A stretch of 64,000 nt of DNA from an uncultured Roseovarius sp. (GCA_951812895.1 OX638333.1:4010001-4074000), one strand, 5' to 3'. Counted from the first letter of the stretch, positions 27,359-37,672 are shown. A program made the numbers and translations. The notes: generated by a model from the sequence alone, not told the origin.

Positions 27359-27565
27359 ATGGCCGTCCAACAAAACAAAGTATCCAAATCGCGCCGCAAC
27401 AACCGCCGCGCGCACGACTCTCTGGTTGCAGCCAACCCGAATGAGTGCCCCAACTGTGGCGAGCTGAAGCGCCCGCACCACGTGTGTGCGGCGTGTGGTC
27501 ATTATGCAGACCGCGAAATCGTTGCTTTGGTTGACGAGGTCGATCTGGAAGACGACGCGGCCTAA
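27359..27565 (+). CDS. rpmF: 50S ribosomal protein L32
   Basis: 68 residues: the basic start [21 protein letters not shown], then a zinc ribbon with all four cysteines, [18 protein letters not shown] (the zinc-binding form), and an acidic tail. It sits 156 bases after yceD and 23 before plsX, the conserved order. Confidence 0.97.
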   Translation: MAVQQNKVSKSRRNNRRAHDSLVAANPNECPNCGELKRPHHVCAACGHYADREIVALVDEVDLEDDAA

Positions 27566-27588
27566 CACAGGCGAAGGAGCGCGTCTTT

Positions 27589-28698
27589 ATGACCGGCTCT
27601 ACGGATCAGACTAAGACGCGCGCTGACCGCATTGTCATTTCAGTTGATGCGATGGGCGGTGATCTGGGTGCAGCCGTTGTAGTGGCAGGCATCGCAAGTT
27701 CCGCCAAGATAAACCCCGACATCGGGTTCATTTTGCATGGACGCAAAGACGAGCTGGAAAAGCTGGTCAAACGCCGCAAATACCTTGCCGGTCGCTGCGA
27801 AATTCGGAATGCTACTGGGGTTGTCTCTATGGAAGACAAACCCAGCCAGGTGATCCGGCAGGGCAAAGACACATCCATGTGGTCGGCCATCGAATCGGTA
27901 CGGAACGGTGAAGCAACCGTTTGCGTGTCCTGCGGCAACACAGGTGCATTGATGGCAATGTCCGTTGTGCGCCTGCGAAAGTTACCTGGCATCTACCGTC
28001 CTGCAATTGCCGTTCTCTGGCCTTCTCCTAATCCGCAAGGCTTTAACATTATGCTGGATGGCGGGGCAGATATCCGCGCCGACGCGAAGGACCTGATGCA
28101 ATACGCATTGATGGGGACATCTTATGCTCGCAACGGATTCGAGATATCACGTCCACGCATCGGGCTGTTGAATGTCGGTACCGAAGAACACAAGGGCCGC
28201 TCCGAACTCAAAGAAGCGCATGATCTGATTGCAGCAAATGCACGCAATGCGGAATTTGATTTTGTTGGCTTTGTCGAAGGCCGGGACCTGCCCGGTACGA
28301 AATGCGATGTGATTGTCACTGATGGATTTACCGGGAATGTCGCGCTCAAGACTGGTGAAGGAACAGCCAATCTCATCTCAAGCCTACTGCGCGAAGCATT
28401 TCGTTACACTCCGCTATCACGACTGGCCTCGGTGCTGGCCTACACATCGTTAAACCGTCTCAAGAAACGAATCGATCCACGCCGGGCAAATGGGGGCGTG
28501 TTCCTTGGGCTTAACGGCACTGTTGTCAAATCTCATGGCTCAGCCGACGCAACGGGTATTTCTGCGGCGGTTAAGCTGGCATTTCAGCTCGCACAGTCAG
28601 GCTTTACCGAAAAACTTGCTGCGCGGGTTGCATCTGCGGCAATGCTTGATCAGGATGCTGAGACTGGAAACTCCACAGCCAGCGGTGATCCTGAATGA
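27589..28698 (+). CDS. plsX: Phosphate acyltransferase PlsX
   Basis: Makes acyl-phosphate from acyl-ACP for phospholipid synthesis at the membrane surface. 369 residues; recognisable motifs are VISVDAMGGDLG at the start, SCGNTGALMAMS, MLDGGADIRADAKDL and VIVTDGFTGNVALKT. It follows rpmF, and its stop overlaps the fabH start (ATGA), so the two are coupled. Confidence 0.96.
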   Translation: MTGSTDQTKTRADRIVISVDAMGGDLGAAVVVAGIASSAKINPDIGFILHGRKDELEKLVKRRKYLAGRCEIRNATGVVSMEDKPSQVIRQGKDTSMWSAIESVRNGEATVCVSCGNTGALMAMSVVRLRKLPGIYRPAIAVLWPSPNPQGFNIMLDGGADIRADAKDLMQYALMGTSYARNGFEISRPRIGLLNVGTEEHKGRSELKEAHDLIAANARNAEFDFVGFVEGRDLPGTKCDVIVTDGFTGNVALKTGEGTANLISSLLREAFRYTPLSRLASVLAYTSLNRLKKRIDPRRANGGVFLGLNGTVVKSHGSADATGISAAVKLAFQLAQSGFTEKLAARVASAAMLDQDAETGNSTASGDPE

Positions 28699-29669
28699 CG
28701 TTACGCGCCGTCGTCGAAGGTGTCGGGCACTACTTGCCAGACCGAATCGTCCATAACTCGGAATTTGAAAAATTCCTCGATACGTCTGACGAATGGATCA
28801 AGGCGCGCACAGGAATTGAACGGCGTCATTTTGCAGCCGAAGGTCAGACAACTTCTGACCTTGCCGTGCGCGCCGCACAGGCGGCATTGAAAAATGCCGG
28901 GCTTGAACCAGATGATATTGATGGAATTGTCGTAGCTACTTCCACACCAGACCTTACATTTCCTTCTGTGGCCACCATGGTACAGCGCGAACTGGGCATG
29001 ACGCGTGGCTTTGGGTTTGATGTTCAGGCTGTTTGTGCTGGTTTTATCTATGCATTGACCAATGCAAACGCGATGATTGTCTCTGGTCAGGCCAAGCGTT
29101 TGCTTGTTATCGGCGCAGAAACATTCAGCCGAATCATGGATTGGACAGACCGGTCGACCTGCGTGCTGTTTGGAGATGGTGCCGGCGCAATTGTTCTTTC
29201 CGCTCAAGAAGGCGCAGGTGATAACACGGATCAGGGTATTTTGTCTGCGGATTTGAATTCGGACGGACGTTACCGCGAAATGCTGTACGTAGACGGCGGT
29301 GTTTCGTCGTCTGGCACTGCTGGTAAACTGCGCATGCAGGGCAATCCGTTGTTCCGTCAGGCTGTAGAAAAGCTGACAACAACGGCTGAAACTGCCCTTG
29401 CCAAGGCTGGCCTGACTGACGACGATGTGGATTGGATCGTGCCCCACCAGGCTAACATCCGGATCATCCAAGGCACCGCAAAACGCATGGGTGTGCCCAT
29501 GGACCGTGTCATTGTGACGGTCCAGGATCATGGCAACACATCAGCTGCATCGATTCCCCTGGCACTGTCTGTCGGGGTTTCCGACGGCTCCATTAAGCGG
29601 GGAGATTTGCTGGTTTCTGAGGCAATCGGTGGCGGACTAGCATGGGGTGCGGTGGTTCTACGGTGGTAA
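28695..29669 (+). CDS. fabH: Beta-ketoacyl-ACP synthase III FabH
   Basis: Starts fatty-acid synthesis by condensing acetyl-CoA with malonyl-ACP. 324 residues; the catalytic set is cysteine in DVQAVCAGFIYA, histidine in VPHQANIRI and asparagine in HGNTSAASIPL. It overlaps plsX by four bases. Confidence 0.96.
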   Translation: MTLRAVVEGVGHYLPDRIVHNSEFEKFLDTSDEWIKARTGIERRHFAAEGQTTSDLAVRAAQAALKNAGLEPDDIDGIVVATSTPDLTFPSVATMVQRELGMTRGFGFDVQAVCAGFIYALTNANAMIVSGQAKRLLVIGAETFSRIMDWTDRSTCVLFGDGAGAIVLSAQEGAGDNTDQGILSADLNSDGRYREMLYVDGGVSSSGTAGKLRMQGNPLFRQAVEKLTTTAETALAKAGLTDDDVDWIVPHQANIRIIQGTAKRMGVPMDRVIVTVQDHGNTSAASIPLALSVGVSDGSIKRGDLLVSEAIGGGLAWGAVVLRW

Positions 29670-29718
29670 ATTGGCCCTGAACTGAGAAAAACCCGCTTAA
29701 ACTCCTCCTTCCAAGTCG

Positions 29719-29753
29719 TTGACATTGACTCGTAAAATCCTTCCACCCTAAAG
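29719..29753 (+). promoter_or_regulatory. Possible promoter of ihfA
   Basis: TTGACA (29719-29724) and an adjacent TTGACT (29725-29730) stand upstream; from the latter, CTAAAG (29748-29753) is 17 bases away. The -10 match is poor, so the call is weak, but the double -35-like element in the fabH-ihfA gap is clear. Confidence 0.3.
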
Positions 29754-29779
29754 TCTTCCCAAAGACACGAGGGGATGTG

Positions 29780-30082
29780 ATGAGCGAAAAGACTTTGACC
29801 AGAATGGATTTGAGCGAGGCTGTGTTCCGCGAGGTAGGCCTCTCACGCAATGATTCCGCACAACTTGTTGAGACGGTACTGGAGCATGTTTCTGATGCTC
29901 TTGTGCGCGGTGAACAGGTCAAGATTTCTTCCTTTGGCACGTTCTCCGTTCGGGAAAAATCGGCGCGCGTCGGTCGCAACCCAAAAACTGGTGAAGAGGT
30001 TCCGATCAACCCTCGCCGCGTTCTGACCTTCCGGCCGTCCCACCTGATGAAAGACAGGGTCGCGGCAGGCAATAAGCGGTAA
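29780..30082 (+). CDS. ihfA: Integration host factor subunit alpha
   Basis: Sequence-specific DNA-bending protein, half of the IHF heterodimer. 100 residues from the ATG of [16 protein letters not shown]; a GTG stands directly before it. Family signature: [30 protein letters not shown] around residues 45-74, the body of the DNA-binding arm with its proline. It lies in the common order fabH, ihfA, merR. Confidence 0.95.
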   Translation: MSEKTLTRMDLSEAVFREVGLSRNDSAQLVETVLEHVSDALVRGEQVKISSFGTFSVREKSARVGRNPKTGEEVPINPRRVLTFRPSHLMKDRVAAGNKR

Positions 30083-30097
30083 GGAAAGCCGCAGGTT

Positions 30098-30886
30098 ATG
30101 GCCAAATCCGCCGATGCCTTCAGAACCATAAGCGAGGTCGCAGATTGGCTGGAAACGCCAGCGCATGTGCTCCGTTTCTGGGAAAGCAAGTTCAGCCAGG
30201 TTAAACCGGTTAAACGTGCGGGTGGGCGGCGTTACTACCGGCCTGCCGATATGAAGTTGATTGGCGGAATTAAGAAGCTACTTCATCAGGATGGGCTTAC
30301 CATCAAAGGCGTGCAAAAAATCCTTCGAGAGCAGGGTGTTAAGCATGTCTCGGCACTTTCTCAACCGTTAGGCGATGCCGCTGATGACGATCATCCAATT
30401 GTCGAAGCAAAAGTGGCACCCACGGATTCTGCCGATATTGTGAATTTTCGACATGCTGAGGTTACATCGGAGCCGATTGCAGATCCGGAGTCTCCAGAAA
30501 CCGAAGAAGAACAAGATGGCCCGGATGAGGATACAATTCCCTCAGCTGCCGAAGAGCCTTCTGCAGTTGAAGAAGAAGGTGAAACAGAGGGTCTGACAGC
30601 GGCTTCAGAAGCAACTGAGACCTCAGAACCGGTATTGCCAAGCTTCATGAATCTGCGGGGTGATCAACCTGAAGACATAAAACCTGCTGAACCTGAGCCC
30701 CCTGCTCCACCTACTCCCAATAATATTTCCGTGCCCGATGATTTAGCAGATGATGTACAGGCAACCCCCGGCATTCTTTTAAAGCTTCACAATCTTCAAA
30801 AACCGCTTTCTCACGATGCTGCACAGATGCTTTCGCCGGTTCTGCAGCGACTTCGCACAAACAGAGATGGCAGCAATCAGAGCTAA
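30098..30886 (+). CDS. MerR-family transcriptional regulator
   Basis: 262 residues. The winged helix [25 protein letters not shown] with [19 protein letters not shown] covers residues 8-73. After residue 110 comes a long low-complexity part rich in E, P, D and S without a recognisable effector domain, then a short hydrophobic C-terminal helix near [19 protein letters not shown]. The target is unknown. It begins 15 bases after ihfA and is probably in the same message. Confidence 0.88.
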   Translation: MAKSADAFRTISEVADWLETPAHVLRFWESKFSQVKPVKRAGGRRYYRPADMKLIGGIKKLLHQDGLTIKGVQKILREQGVKHVSALSQPLGDAADDDHPIVEAKVAPTDSADIVNFRHAEVTSEPIADPESPETEEEQDGPDEDTIPSAAEEPSAVEEEGETEGLTAASEATETSEPVLPSFMNLRGDQPEDIKPAEPEPPAPPTPNNISVPDDLADDVQATPGILLKLHNLQKPLSHDAAQMLSPVLQRLRTNRDGSNQS

Positions 30887-30948
30887 GGTGGAATTTTGGG
30901 AAAATCCCCTTGTTCTCAGATTGAAAACCAGTATGTAACCGACATCGT

Positions 30949-31025
30949 CGGGCTATGGCGCAGCCTGGTAGCGCGTCCGTCTGGGGGACGGAAGGTCGCA
31001 GGTTCGAGTCCTGCTAGCCCGACCA
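30949..31025 (+). tRNA. tRNA-Pro (GGG)
   Basis: 77 bases with all four arms: acceptor CGGGCTA/TAGCCCG, D arm, anticodon stem TCCGT/ACGGA with loop CTGGGGG (anticodon GGG at 30983-30985), and T arm GCAGG-TTCGAGT-CCTGC. The sequence ends ACCA, so the CCA is encoded. Confidence 0.97.
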
Positions 31026-31037
31026 AATCTAAAACCG

Positions 31038-31065
31038 CCCGCCCATCCTTGTGGCGGGTGTTTTT
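31038..31065 (+). terminator. Rho-independent terminator after tRNA-Pro
   Basis: CCCGCC and GGCGGG form a six-pair stem with a nine-base loop, followed by TGTTTTT. It stands 12 bases after the tRNA and just before the dcd start, so dcd needs its own promoter or read-through. Confidence 0.75.
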
Positions 31066-31086
31066 ACATCCGGGGGAAACATACGC

Positions 31087-32166
31087 ATGAAAACCGGTGT
31101 GCTGGCTGATCATCAGATATCGCAATTGATCGCCGAAGGTAAAATCGCGGCGTCATCCCCAATTCTGAATGAACAAATCCAGCCCGCTTCGCTCGATCTG
31201 CGCTTGAGTGACCGCGCCTACCGTGTTCGTGCTTCATTTCTTCCGGGCACCGGCAGAACTGTGTCGGATCGGCTGAACGAATTGACGATGCACGAAATTA
31301 CGCTGACGGGTGGTGCCGTACTTGAAAAAGGGTGCGTTTACGTCGTTCCGCTCATGGAACGCCTTGATCTGCAAAAAGGCATGACCGCCGCTGCAAGCGC
31401 CAAAAGCTCTATTGGCCGGCTCGACCTTATGACCCGCGTGATTACCGATCAGGGGATCGAATTTGACCGCGTTCAGGATGGTTATACCGGGCCGCTTTAT
31501 GCGGAAATATGCCCGCAAAGCTTTTCGGTCGTTGCCCAACCGGGCCAACTGCTTACCCAGATCATTTTCCGTTTAGGTAAAACTGGGTTAACTGATGATG
31601 AACTTCGAAGAGTTCATGCGCGTTCCCCCATTGTTAATGGTGAACCGGTTATCTCTGATGGGTTGGGATTTTCGGTTGATCTGCAGCTAGCGAATGACGA
31701 CTTGGTTGGCTACCGTGCAAAGCGGCATACTGGTGTTATCGATCTTGCAAAATTAAACCACTACGACCCCTCCGATTACTGGGAAGAGGTAAGAACCTAC
31801 AAGGGCCGCATCATACTCGACCCCGGCGCATTTTATATTCTGGTCAGTCGCGAAGCCATCGCAATCCCACCGGATTGCGCGGCTGAAATGGCCCCCTATC
31901 TTGCAATGGTGGGGGAGTTTCGCGTCCACTACGCCGGTTTTTTTGACCCGGGGTTTGGATTCGATGCGGCCGGTGGAACAGGCTCTCGTGGTGTTTTAGA
32001 GGTTCGATGTCACGATGCACCCTTTGTACTGGAGCACGGCCAAATCGTTGGACGCTTAGTCTATGAGCGAATGAGCAGCGAACCCAGACAGCTTTATGGT
32101 GCCGGCATTGCTTCGAACTATCAGGGTCAGGGGCTTAAACTCAGCAAGCATTTCAGGTCGGCTTAA
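31087..32166 (+). CDS. dcd: Double-length dCTP deaminase
   Basis: Deaminates dCTP to dUTP in pyrimidine deoxynucleotide supply. 359 residues, about twice the usual 190, because two trimer-forming beta-barrel units are fused. The first has the PASLDLRLSDRAYRVRASF opening and ASAKSSIGRLDLMTRVITDQG. The second runs from about residue 195, with AMVGEFRVHYAGFFDPGFGF carrying the deaminase motif. This form is known in alphaproteobacteria. I start at MKTGVLADHQ, which has GGGGGA upstream. Confidence 0.88.
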   Translation: MKTGVLADHQISQLIAEGKIAASSPILNEQIQPASLDLRLSDRAYRVRASFLPGTGRTVSDRLNELTMHEITLTGGAVLEKGCVYVVPLMERLDLQKGMTAAASAKSSIGRLDLMTRVITDQGIEFDRVQDGYTGPLYAEICPQSFSVVAQPGQLLTQIIFRLGKTGLTDDELRRVHARSPIVNGEPVISDGLGFSVDLQLANDDLVGYRAKRHTGVIDLAKLNHYDPSDYWEEVRTYKGRIILDPGAFYILVSREAIAIPPDCAAEMAPYLAMVGEFRVHYAGFFDPGFGFDAAGGTGSRGVLEVRCHDAPFVLEHGQIVGRLVYERMSSEPRQLYGAGIASNYQGQGLKLSKHFRSA

Positions 32167-32208
32167 TGGCCGCCGGTTCTGACAATTCACAAACGCAAAT
32201 TCATGCAG

Positions 32209-32418
32209 TTACATGCGGCCAATTTTCCGTGCGACCCGCATTGTCTGTTTGGCTCGTTTCGTAGTTTCTGCGGTGTCCGGGCTCTGCGTTCCCTCTGCCG
32301 AAGATTTGCCCCGATTCATGCGATTGCCCACAGCATTGATTCCGGCATCCACACCGGATCTCAGAACCCGGCGCATAACCATGCGGATAACCATGTTGAT
32401 AATTTGATTGGCGTTCAT
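32209..32418 (-). CDS. Small basic protein, unknown function
   Basis: 69 residues from the ATG of MNANQIINMVIRMVMRRVLR, preceded by GGAGG. The first 30 residues are methionine- and arginine-rich and amphipathic; the middle, KSSAEGTQSPDTAETTKR, is disordered and the end basic. It may bind membrane or nucleic acid. It lies after scpB on the same strand with a gap of about 98 bases. Confidence 0.5.
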   Translation of the reverse strand: MNANQIINMVIRMVMRRVLRSGVDAGINAVGNRMNRGKSSAEGTQSPDTAETTKRAKQTMRVARKIGRM

Positions 32419-32515
32419 TGCGCCCTCCATTTCCTGCCTCAGGTGGGTACATAGCATAAAATCATGGAAATTTTAGGGCAGTCAGGCAGTTTTCTGCGCA
32501 AGCTCGCCTTCAACC

Positions 32516-33178
32516 CTAGTCCTCGAACAACTCGCTTTGACCTTCTTGCAGGTCTTCTGCATCATCTTCATCACTGTCTAGAGAGGTTGGCATAATCCTC
32601 GGGGGTAGACGATTTTCCAAAAGCCCTGCTGCCCGCAGTTCCTTCAGGCCGGGTAAATCGCGCGCGCTTTCCAATCCAAAGTGATCAAGAAAACCCTGTG
32701 TAACCACAAAAGTAACAGGCCTGCCGGGGGTCATTTTGCGGCGGCCAAAGCGGATCCATTCCAGCTCCAGCAACTGATCCACAGTGCCCCTGCTGACACT
32801 CACACCTCTTATTTCTTCAATTTCAGCCCGAGTGACAGGTTGATGGTAGGAAATAATTGCAAGAGTTTCGATTGCCGCCCGTGATAGCTTGCGCGTTTCA
32901 AAACTTTCCTTCTGCATAAGGAACCCAAGATCCGGCGCAGTTCGCATTGCCCAGGCGTCCCCTACTTTGACCAAGCGCACACCGCGCCCCTCGTACCGTT
33001 TGCGTAAGTGAACAAGAGCTTCTGCCGCGTCACATCCATGCGGCATCCTTGCCTCCATTTCTCCAACTGAAACAGGCTCAGCGCTTGCAAACATAATCGC
33101 TTCGCACATCCGTTCTTGTTCTGCGATTGGAGGGGCCTCAAACAGGCTTTCTTCTTTGTTATCTGTTTCTTCCTGCAT
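32516..33178 (-). CDS. scpB: Segregation and condensation protein B
   Basis: 220 residues; a dimerising winged-helix protein of the SMC-ScpAB complex that organises the chromosome. Typical features are the EAIMFASAEPVS start, an RKLSRAAIETLAIISYHQPVTRAEIEEIRG core, and VTQGFLDHFGLES near the end. The C-terminal tail is acidic. It is four bases downstream of scpA. Confidence 0.94.
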   Translation of the reverse strand: MQEETDNKEESLFEAPPIAEQERMCEAIMFASAEPVSVGEMEARMPHGCDAAEALVHLRKRYEGRGVRLVKVGDAWAMRTAPDLGFLMQKESFETRKLSRAAIETLAIISYHQPVTRAEIEEIRGVSVSRGTVDQLLELEWIRFGRRKMTPGRPVTFVVTQGFLDHFGLESARDLPGLKELRAAGLLENRLPPRIMPTSLDSDEDDAEDLQEGQSELFED

Positions 33179-33182
33179 GAAG

Positions 33183-33971
33183 CTAATCCTTGCGGCGTAA
33201 TTCTATCGGGGCAAAAGCATTGTTCTGGCGTATCTCGACACGACCTTCTTTGACCAACTCCAACGATGCCGCAAATGTCGAAGCCGTCGCAGACCTTCTT
33301 CTCACAGGGTCCGCAGAAAATTCATCAGGAAGGTAAGAGGCAATATCCGTCCAAGTCCCTGCAAACGAAATCAAACCACGCATGCGCTCTAAGGCCTGCT
33401 CAAGAGTGAATATTGCATCGCGATCCATGGTATAGGGGCGAAAGTCGTCTCGTGTCCGAATTCTGGCATAGCCTTGCATAAGATCAAGTAGCGTTGCCGT
33501 ATAGGTCACACGCTTCACTCGCTCCATATCTTCGGGAATACCACGGACAAAGAAGTCCCGGCCAAGCCGGTCCCGGGCCATCAGCTTGGCCGCTGCCTCG
33601 CGCATTGCATGCAATCGCTCCAGCTGAAAGGCCAGATGCGCCGCCAGTTCTTCGCCAGATGGCCCTTCTTCGGTTGGATCGGGCGGCAACAACAAGCGGG
33701 ATTTGAGATAAGCGAGCCAGGCAGCCATCACCAGGTAATCCGCGGCAAGCTCTATCCGTATCTGTTTAGCTTTCTTAACGAATTCAAGATATTGCTGAGC
33801 CAGCTGCAGCACAGATATCTTCCGCAGGTCGACTTTCTGCGTGCGGCTTAGCGTCAACAAAAGATCAAGCGGACCTTCAAACCCATCGACGTCGATGATA
33901 AGCGCCTCTGCTGCCATGCGGTCGGCAACATTTTCAATCCGTCCGATGTCTTCAAACTCGTCCTCAGCCAT
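33183..33971 (-). CDS. scpA: Segregation and condensation protein A (kleisin)
   Basis: 262 residues; the kleisin that bridges the SMC heads. The N-terminal domain has FEGPLDLLLTLSRTQKVDLRKISVLQLAQQYLEF, and the C-terminal winged helix is near FAASLELVKEGRVEIRQN. It overlaps the nagZ stop by eight bases, so expression is coupled. Confidence 0.94.
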   Translation of the reverse strand: MAEDEFEDIGRIENVADRMAAEALIIDVDGFEGPLDLLLTLSRTQKVDLRKISVLQLAQQYLEFVKKAKQIRIELAADYLVMAAWLAYLKSRLLLPPDPTEEGPSGEELAAHLAFQLERLHAMREAAAKLMARDRLGRDFFVRGIPEDMERVKRVTYTATLLDLMQGYARIRTRDDFRPYTMDRDAIFTLEQALERMRGLISFAGTWTDIASYLPDEFSADPVRRRSATASTFAASLELVKEGRVEIRQNNAFAPIELRRKD

Positions 33972-34971
33972 GCCCCGGCCCGTTCAATATCTTCGACAGC
34001 TCCGCCTCCATTGCAGCAATATCAACCTTATCAGGCGAATGCCGCATAGCCATAGCACGATCAGCACGATCCTGTCCTGCATTTGACAAGCGGCCTGCGG
34101 CATCGGCTACCTCGGCACGTTCAGATAATGTCCCGTTGCAATGCAATATCACGTCACAGCCAGCCTCTAACGACTGCACTGAAATTTCGGCCAGTGAACC
34201 TGACAACGCTTTCATAGAAACGTCATCTGTCATAACCAGCCCCTCAAACCCGATTTTTTCTCTGATCATCTGCATGACTATTGGTGAGACAGTAGCCGCT
34301 CGATCATCTAAATCCGAGTACACAACATGCGCTGTCATTGCCATTGGCAAGTCCTGCAGCATACGAAAGGGTTTGAAATCCACGTCCTTTAGCGTCGCTT
34401 CTGCCGCATCCACATGAGGCAGCGAATGGTGGCTATCGGTCACTGCCCGACCGTGCCCCGGAATGTGTTTGACTACGGGCAGCACGCCACCGTCCAGCAA
34501 TCCATTCGCGACGGCCCTGCCAAGGTGCGCAACCTTGTCGGCCTGGGTTTCATAGCACCGGTTTCTGAGAAACTCGTGGGTCTGAGGCCCTGCGACGTCA
34601 ACCAGTGGGGCACAGTTCCCATCTATTCCGATTTTGCGTAATTCGTCCGCTATGATCCTGTAGCGCAGGTACATCGCCCGTTCAGCGAGGGCCCCGGCCG
34701 CCGTTACATGCTCCAGTGGCGGCAACCATTCGCGCCAAACAGGCGCACGCAAACGTTGAACACGCCCACCCTCTTGGTCGTTGAAAATCGGTACATCGCG
34801 ACCTACAGCGCTCCGCATTTCATCACAAAGAGCACGAACCTGATCCGGAGCCTGAATATTGCGGGCAAATAGGATGAAACCGAATGGTTCCACCCGCCTA
34901 AAAAGGGCCTTTTCATCGGCAGAAAGCCGCAGGCCCTCCGCGTCCAGAATACACGCGCCCTGATGGGTCAC
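33964..34971 (-). CDS. nagZ: Beta-N-acetylhexosaminidase NagZ
   Basis: Glycoside hydrolase family 3 enzyme that removes GlcNAc from muropeptides in cell-wall recycling (cytosol). 335 residues starting at a GTG that overlaps the stop of the SPOR gene by four bases (GTGA); the frame extends further but only inside that gene. Motifs: FGFILFARNI, FNDQEGGRVQRL and KHIPGHGRAVTDSHHSLPHVD, with the catalytic His/Asp loop. Confidence 0.92.
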   Translation of the reverse strand: MTHQGACILDAEGLRLSADEKALFRRVEPFGFILFARNIQAPDQVRALCDEMRSAVGRDVPIFNDQEGGRVQRLRAPVWREWLPPLEHVTAAGALAERAMYLRYRIIADELRKIGIDGNCAPLVDVAGPQTHEFLRNRCYETQADKVAHLGRAVANGLLDGGVLPVVKHIPGHGRAVTDSHHSLPHVDAAEATLKDVDFKPFRMLQDLPMAMTAHVVYSDLDDRAATVSPIVMQMIREKIGFEGLVMTDDVSMKALSGSLAEISVQSLEAGCDVILHCNGTLSERAEVADAAGRLSNAGQDRADRAMAMRHSPDKVDIAAMEAELSKILNGPGHG

Positions 34972-35846
34972 CGAGTGACTACCGGGATGCAATCGGCATT
35001 CTCGGCGACCAACGCAGAGCAAAACCGACGTGCATCGCTCAAATCAGTAAATCCCATCGCCCGCAGGCGGTAGAACGTTCTGCCCCCGCTGGTTGCCTTT
35101 TGAACGACCCGGCTTTTACCTTCCAGATATTCGCCAAACTTTTCGGACAGGCGATCCCATTCGTTATGTGCAATCTCAGCGCTTTCAAAGGCCCCAAGTT
35201 GCGCAAGCCGTGTGCCGACCGGAATTGCATCGGGGTCAATATCCAACACGCTTTGCTGCGGCGCATCTTCCGTATCTGCGGGCGAAGCCGTACCAAGGCT
35301 GACAGGTCGCAGCTTTGGCCGCAGGGATTGACCCAAGCCACCTTTCACTTTCGGGCTTTGGGCAGATGCCTGGGCCTGAGGTTGCGCAGCTTCGGTACCT
35401 AGCCCCTCTATTGGTGGAACTCCGGCTGCGATCTCTGCCGCCAGCGCCTCAACTGATGCAAGTTGAACCGTTGCTTCACCGGGTTGCGTATCTGCCGCCA
35501 GATTACCAAGGGTATCCTCAAGGCTAAGCTCCAGTGGCTCTGGAGCCAGAACAAGCCTGTCAGCCGCACGTGCTGCAGACCCATCAGCAGCCACTTCATT
35601 GACAGACAGCCCCTGATGCGATGCCTGATGCCCACCCGGATCGACCGGCTGCACCCGCATAGGCCCTTCGGCGGCACGCACCACCGGCACGCCGCTGACA
35701 TCCCTTGAAATGACCTTGTATCCCCAAACACTTATTCCCACGACCAGTGCAAGCGACATGGTCGCGCCCAAAACGTTGGTTGCCCGTGAAAGTGTATTTG
35801 TTCGCTCCGGCACAGGCTGTTGCTGCACCTCATGCATTTCCGCCAT
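34968..35846 (-). CDS. SPOR-domain cell-envelope protein
   Basis: 292 residues. One membrane anchor at about residues 25-45 (LGATMSLALVVGISVWGYKV), then a long A/P/Q/E-rich periplasmic stretch, and a C-terminal SPOR domain (about 210-290) with FYRLRAMGFTDLSDARRFCSALVAENADCIPV. SPOR domains bind denuded glycan at division sites. It is coupled to nagZ, which fits a common role in wall metabolism. Confidence 0.85.
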   Translation of the reverse strand: MAEMHEVQQQPVPERTNTLSRATNVLGATMSLALVVGISVWGYKVISRDVSGVPVVRAAEGPMRVQPVDPGGHQASHQGLSVNEVAADGSAARAADRLVLAPEPLELSLEDTLGNLAADTQPGEATVQLASVEALAAEIAAGVPPIEGLGTEAAQPQAQASAQSPKVKGGLGQSLRPKLRPVSLGTASPADTEDAPQQSVLDIDPDAIPVGTRLAQLGAFESAEIAHNEWDRLSEKFGEYLEGKSRVVQKATSGGRTFYRLRAMGFTDLSDARRFCSALVAENADCIPVVTR

Positions 35847-35926
35847 CTCTCGCCTCGCTTATCCCGGCGATACATGGTCACCGGGTATGCTGTTCTGCCT
35901 CACCCCGGCCTGACTGTGCGCTATGG

Positions 35927-37672
35927 TTACCGCATCTCTTCTGCCGGAGTTACACCGAGAATACCAAGACCAGCGGAAATAACAACGGTTACGGCCCGTG
36001 CTAAGGCAATTTTTGCCTGCGTTGCGGTTACATCTGCCTCATCCAGCAAGCGCAAAGACGGTACTTCATACCCTTTGTTGTAAAGCGCATGTAGCGCGCT
36101 GGACAATTCATATAAGTAAAATGCGACACGATGTGGTTCGTTTGTCCGACCTGCAATTTCGACCAACCTTGGCCATTCTGAAATTTTCTTCATGACCTCC
36201 AGCTGCGCACTGTCTGTTAGTAGGGCAAGGTTTGCCAGTCCGAGCGTTTCATCGCTTACATCGATGCCAGCTTTTGCAGCTTTCCGCATCGTGGATTTCA
36301 CCCGGGCGTTGGCGTATTGCACATAAAAGACCGGGTTTTCTTTTGACTGCTCAAGCACTTTGTCAAAATCAAAATCAAGTGCGGCATCATTCTTCCGCGT
36401 AAGCATGACAAACCGGGTAACATCCGGCCCTACCAGGTCCACAACGTCACGCAGCGTAACGAATGTACCGGCGCGTTTAGACATCTTGAATGGTTGGCCA
36501 TCTTTGTAAAGCTTCACCAACTGTGTGAGTTTGATATCAAGTGGTACGCTGCCATCAGAAAGTGCGCTGACGGCCGCCTTCATTCTTTTGACATACCCAC
36601 TGTGATCCGCGCCAAACACGTCGATCAGGGCGTCAAATCCACGACTAACCTTGTCATAATGATAGGCAATATCAGGCGCGAAGTATGTCCAGCCACCATC
36701 GGATTTTTTAACAGGCCGATCCACATCGTCGCCGTGCTCTGTTGATTTAAAGAGCGTCTGTTCGCGCGGCTCCCAATCTTCAGGAACTTTGCCCTTGGGC
36801 GGATCAAGCACACCCTCGTAAATCAACCCTTTGCCTTCAAGTGTCTCAAGCGCTTCTTCAATCCGGCCTGTGCCATAGAGTGATTTCTCACTGTAAAAGA
36901 CATCCATTTCCACACCGAGCGATTTGAGATCAGCACGGATCAGATCCATCATTGCTTCAGTTGCAAATTCCCGTACATCGGCGAGCCAGACATTCTCTGG
37001 TTGCTCCAGATAGGCATCACCGACCTTGTTTTTAAGAGCTAGTCCGACGTCGATCAGGTAATCTCCCGGGTAAGTGCCGTCTTCAAACGCAACGGCCCGA
37101 CCGTGCGCTTCCAGATAACGCAGATAGACCGATCGCGCCAAAACATCGACCTGAGAGCCGCCATCATTGATGTAGTATTCGCGAGTGACATTGAAGCCTA
37201 CGAAATCCAGCAAACTGGCCAATGCGTCACCGAAGACAGCGCCGCGCGTGTGGCCAACATGCAGCGGTCCAGTTGGATTGGCACTGACATATTCTACGTT
37301 AACGCGTTTTCCGTCGCCGATTTTCAAGCGACCAAAATCAATTCCTGAATCAAGCGCTGCCCTGACAACATCTAACCACAGAGATTCACTCAAGCGCAGG
37401 TTCAAAAAACCGGGTCCGGCCACTTCAACCTTTGAAATTCTTTCGTCTTTACCTAGCAGCTCACCCAGTCTTTCCGCGATGTCCCGCGGCTTCATCTTTG
37501 CTGCCTTGGCCAACACCATCGCGGCATTTGTTGCCATATCACCATGGGCAGAATCCCGGGGCGGTTCAACAGCAACATTGCTCATCTCCAGCCCTTTGGG
37601 CAATTCGCCAGAAGCCTGCATTTTGCCCAAAGTATCGATTACCAGCTCGCGAATTTCGCTGAAGAGATTCAT
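35927..37672 (-). CDS. argS: Arginyl-tRNA synthetase
   Basis: Class I synthetase, 581 residues. The HIGH motif appears as [17 protein letters not shown] near residue 126 and the KMSK loop as [10 protein letters not shown]; the DALR C-terminal anticodon domain closes the protein. I use [10 protein letters not shown], which has AGGA eight bases upstream; another ATG five codons earlier is less likely. Confidence 0.96.
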   Translation of the reverse strand: MNLFSEIRELVIDTLGKMQASGELPKGLEMSNVAVEPPRDSAHGDMATNAAMVLAKAAKMKPRDIAERLGELLGKDERISKVEVAGPGFLNLRLSESLWLDVVRAALDSGIDFGRLKIGDGKRVNVEYVSANPTGPLHVGHTRGAVFGDALASLLDFVGFNVTREYYINDGGSQVDVLARSVYLRYLEAHGRAVAFEDGTYPGDYLIDVGLALKNKVGDAYLEQPENVWLADVREFATEAMMDLIRADLKSLGVEMDVFYSEKSLYGTGRIEEALETLEGKGLIYEGVLDPPKGKVPEDWEPREQTLFKSTEHGDDVDRPVKKSDGGWTYFAPDIAYHYDKVSRGFDALIDVFGADHSGYVKRMKAAVSALSDGSVPLDIKLTQLVKLYKDGQPFKMSKRAGTFVTLRDVVDLVGPDVTRFVMLTRKNDAALDFDFDKVLEQSKENPVFYVQYANARVKSTMRKAAKAGIDVSDETLGLANLALLTDSAQLEVMKKISEWPRLVEIAGRTNEPHRVAFYLYELSSALHALYNKGYEVPSLRLLDEADVTATQAKIALARAVTVVISAGLGILGVTPAEEMR

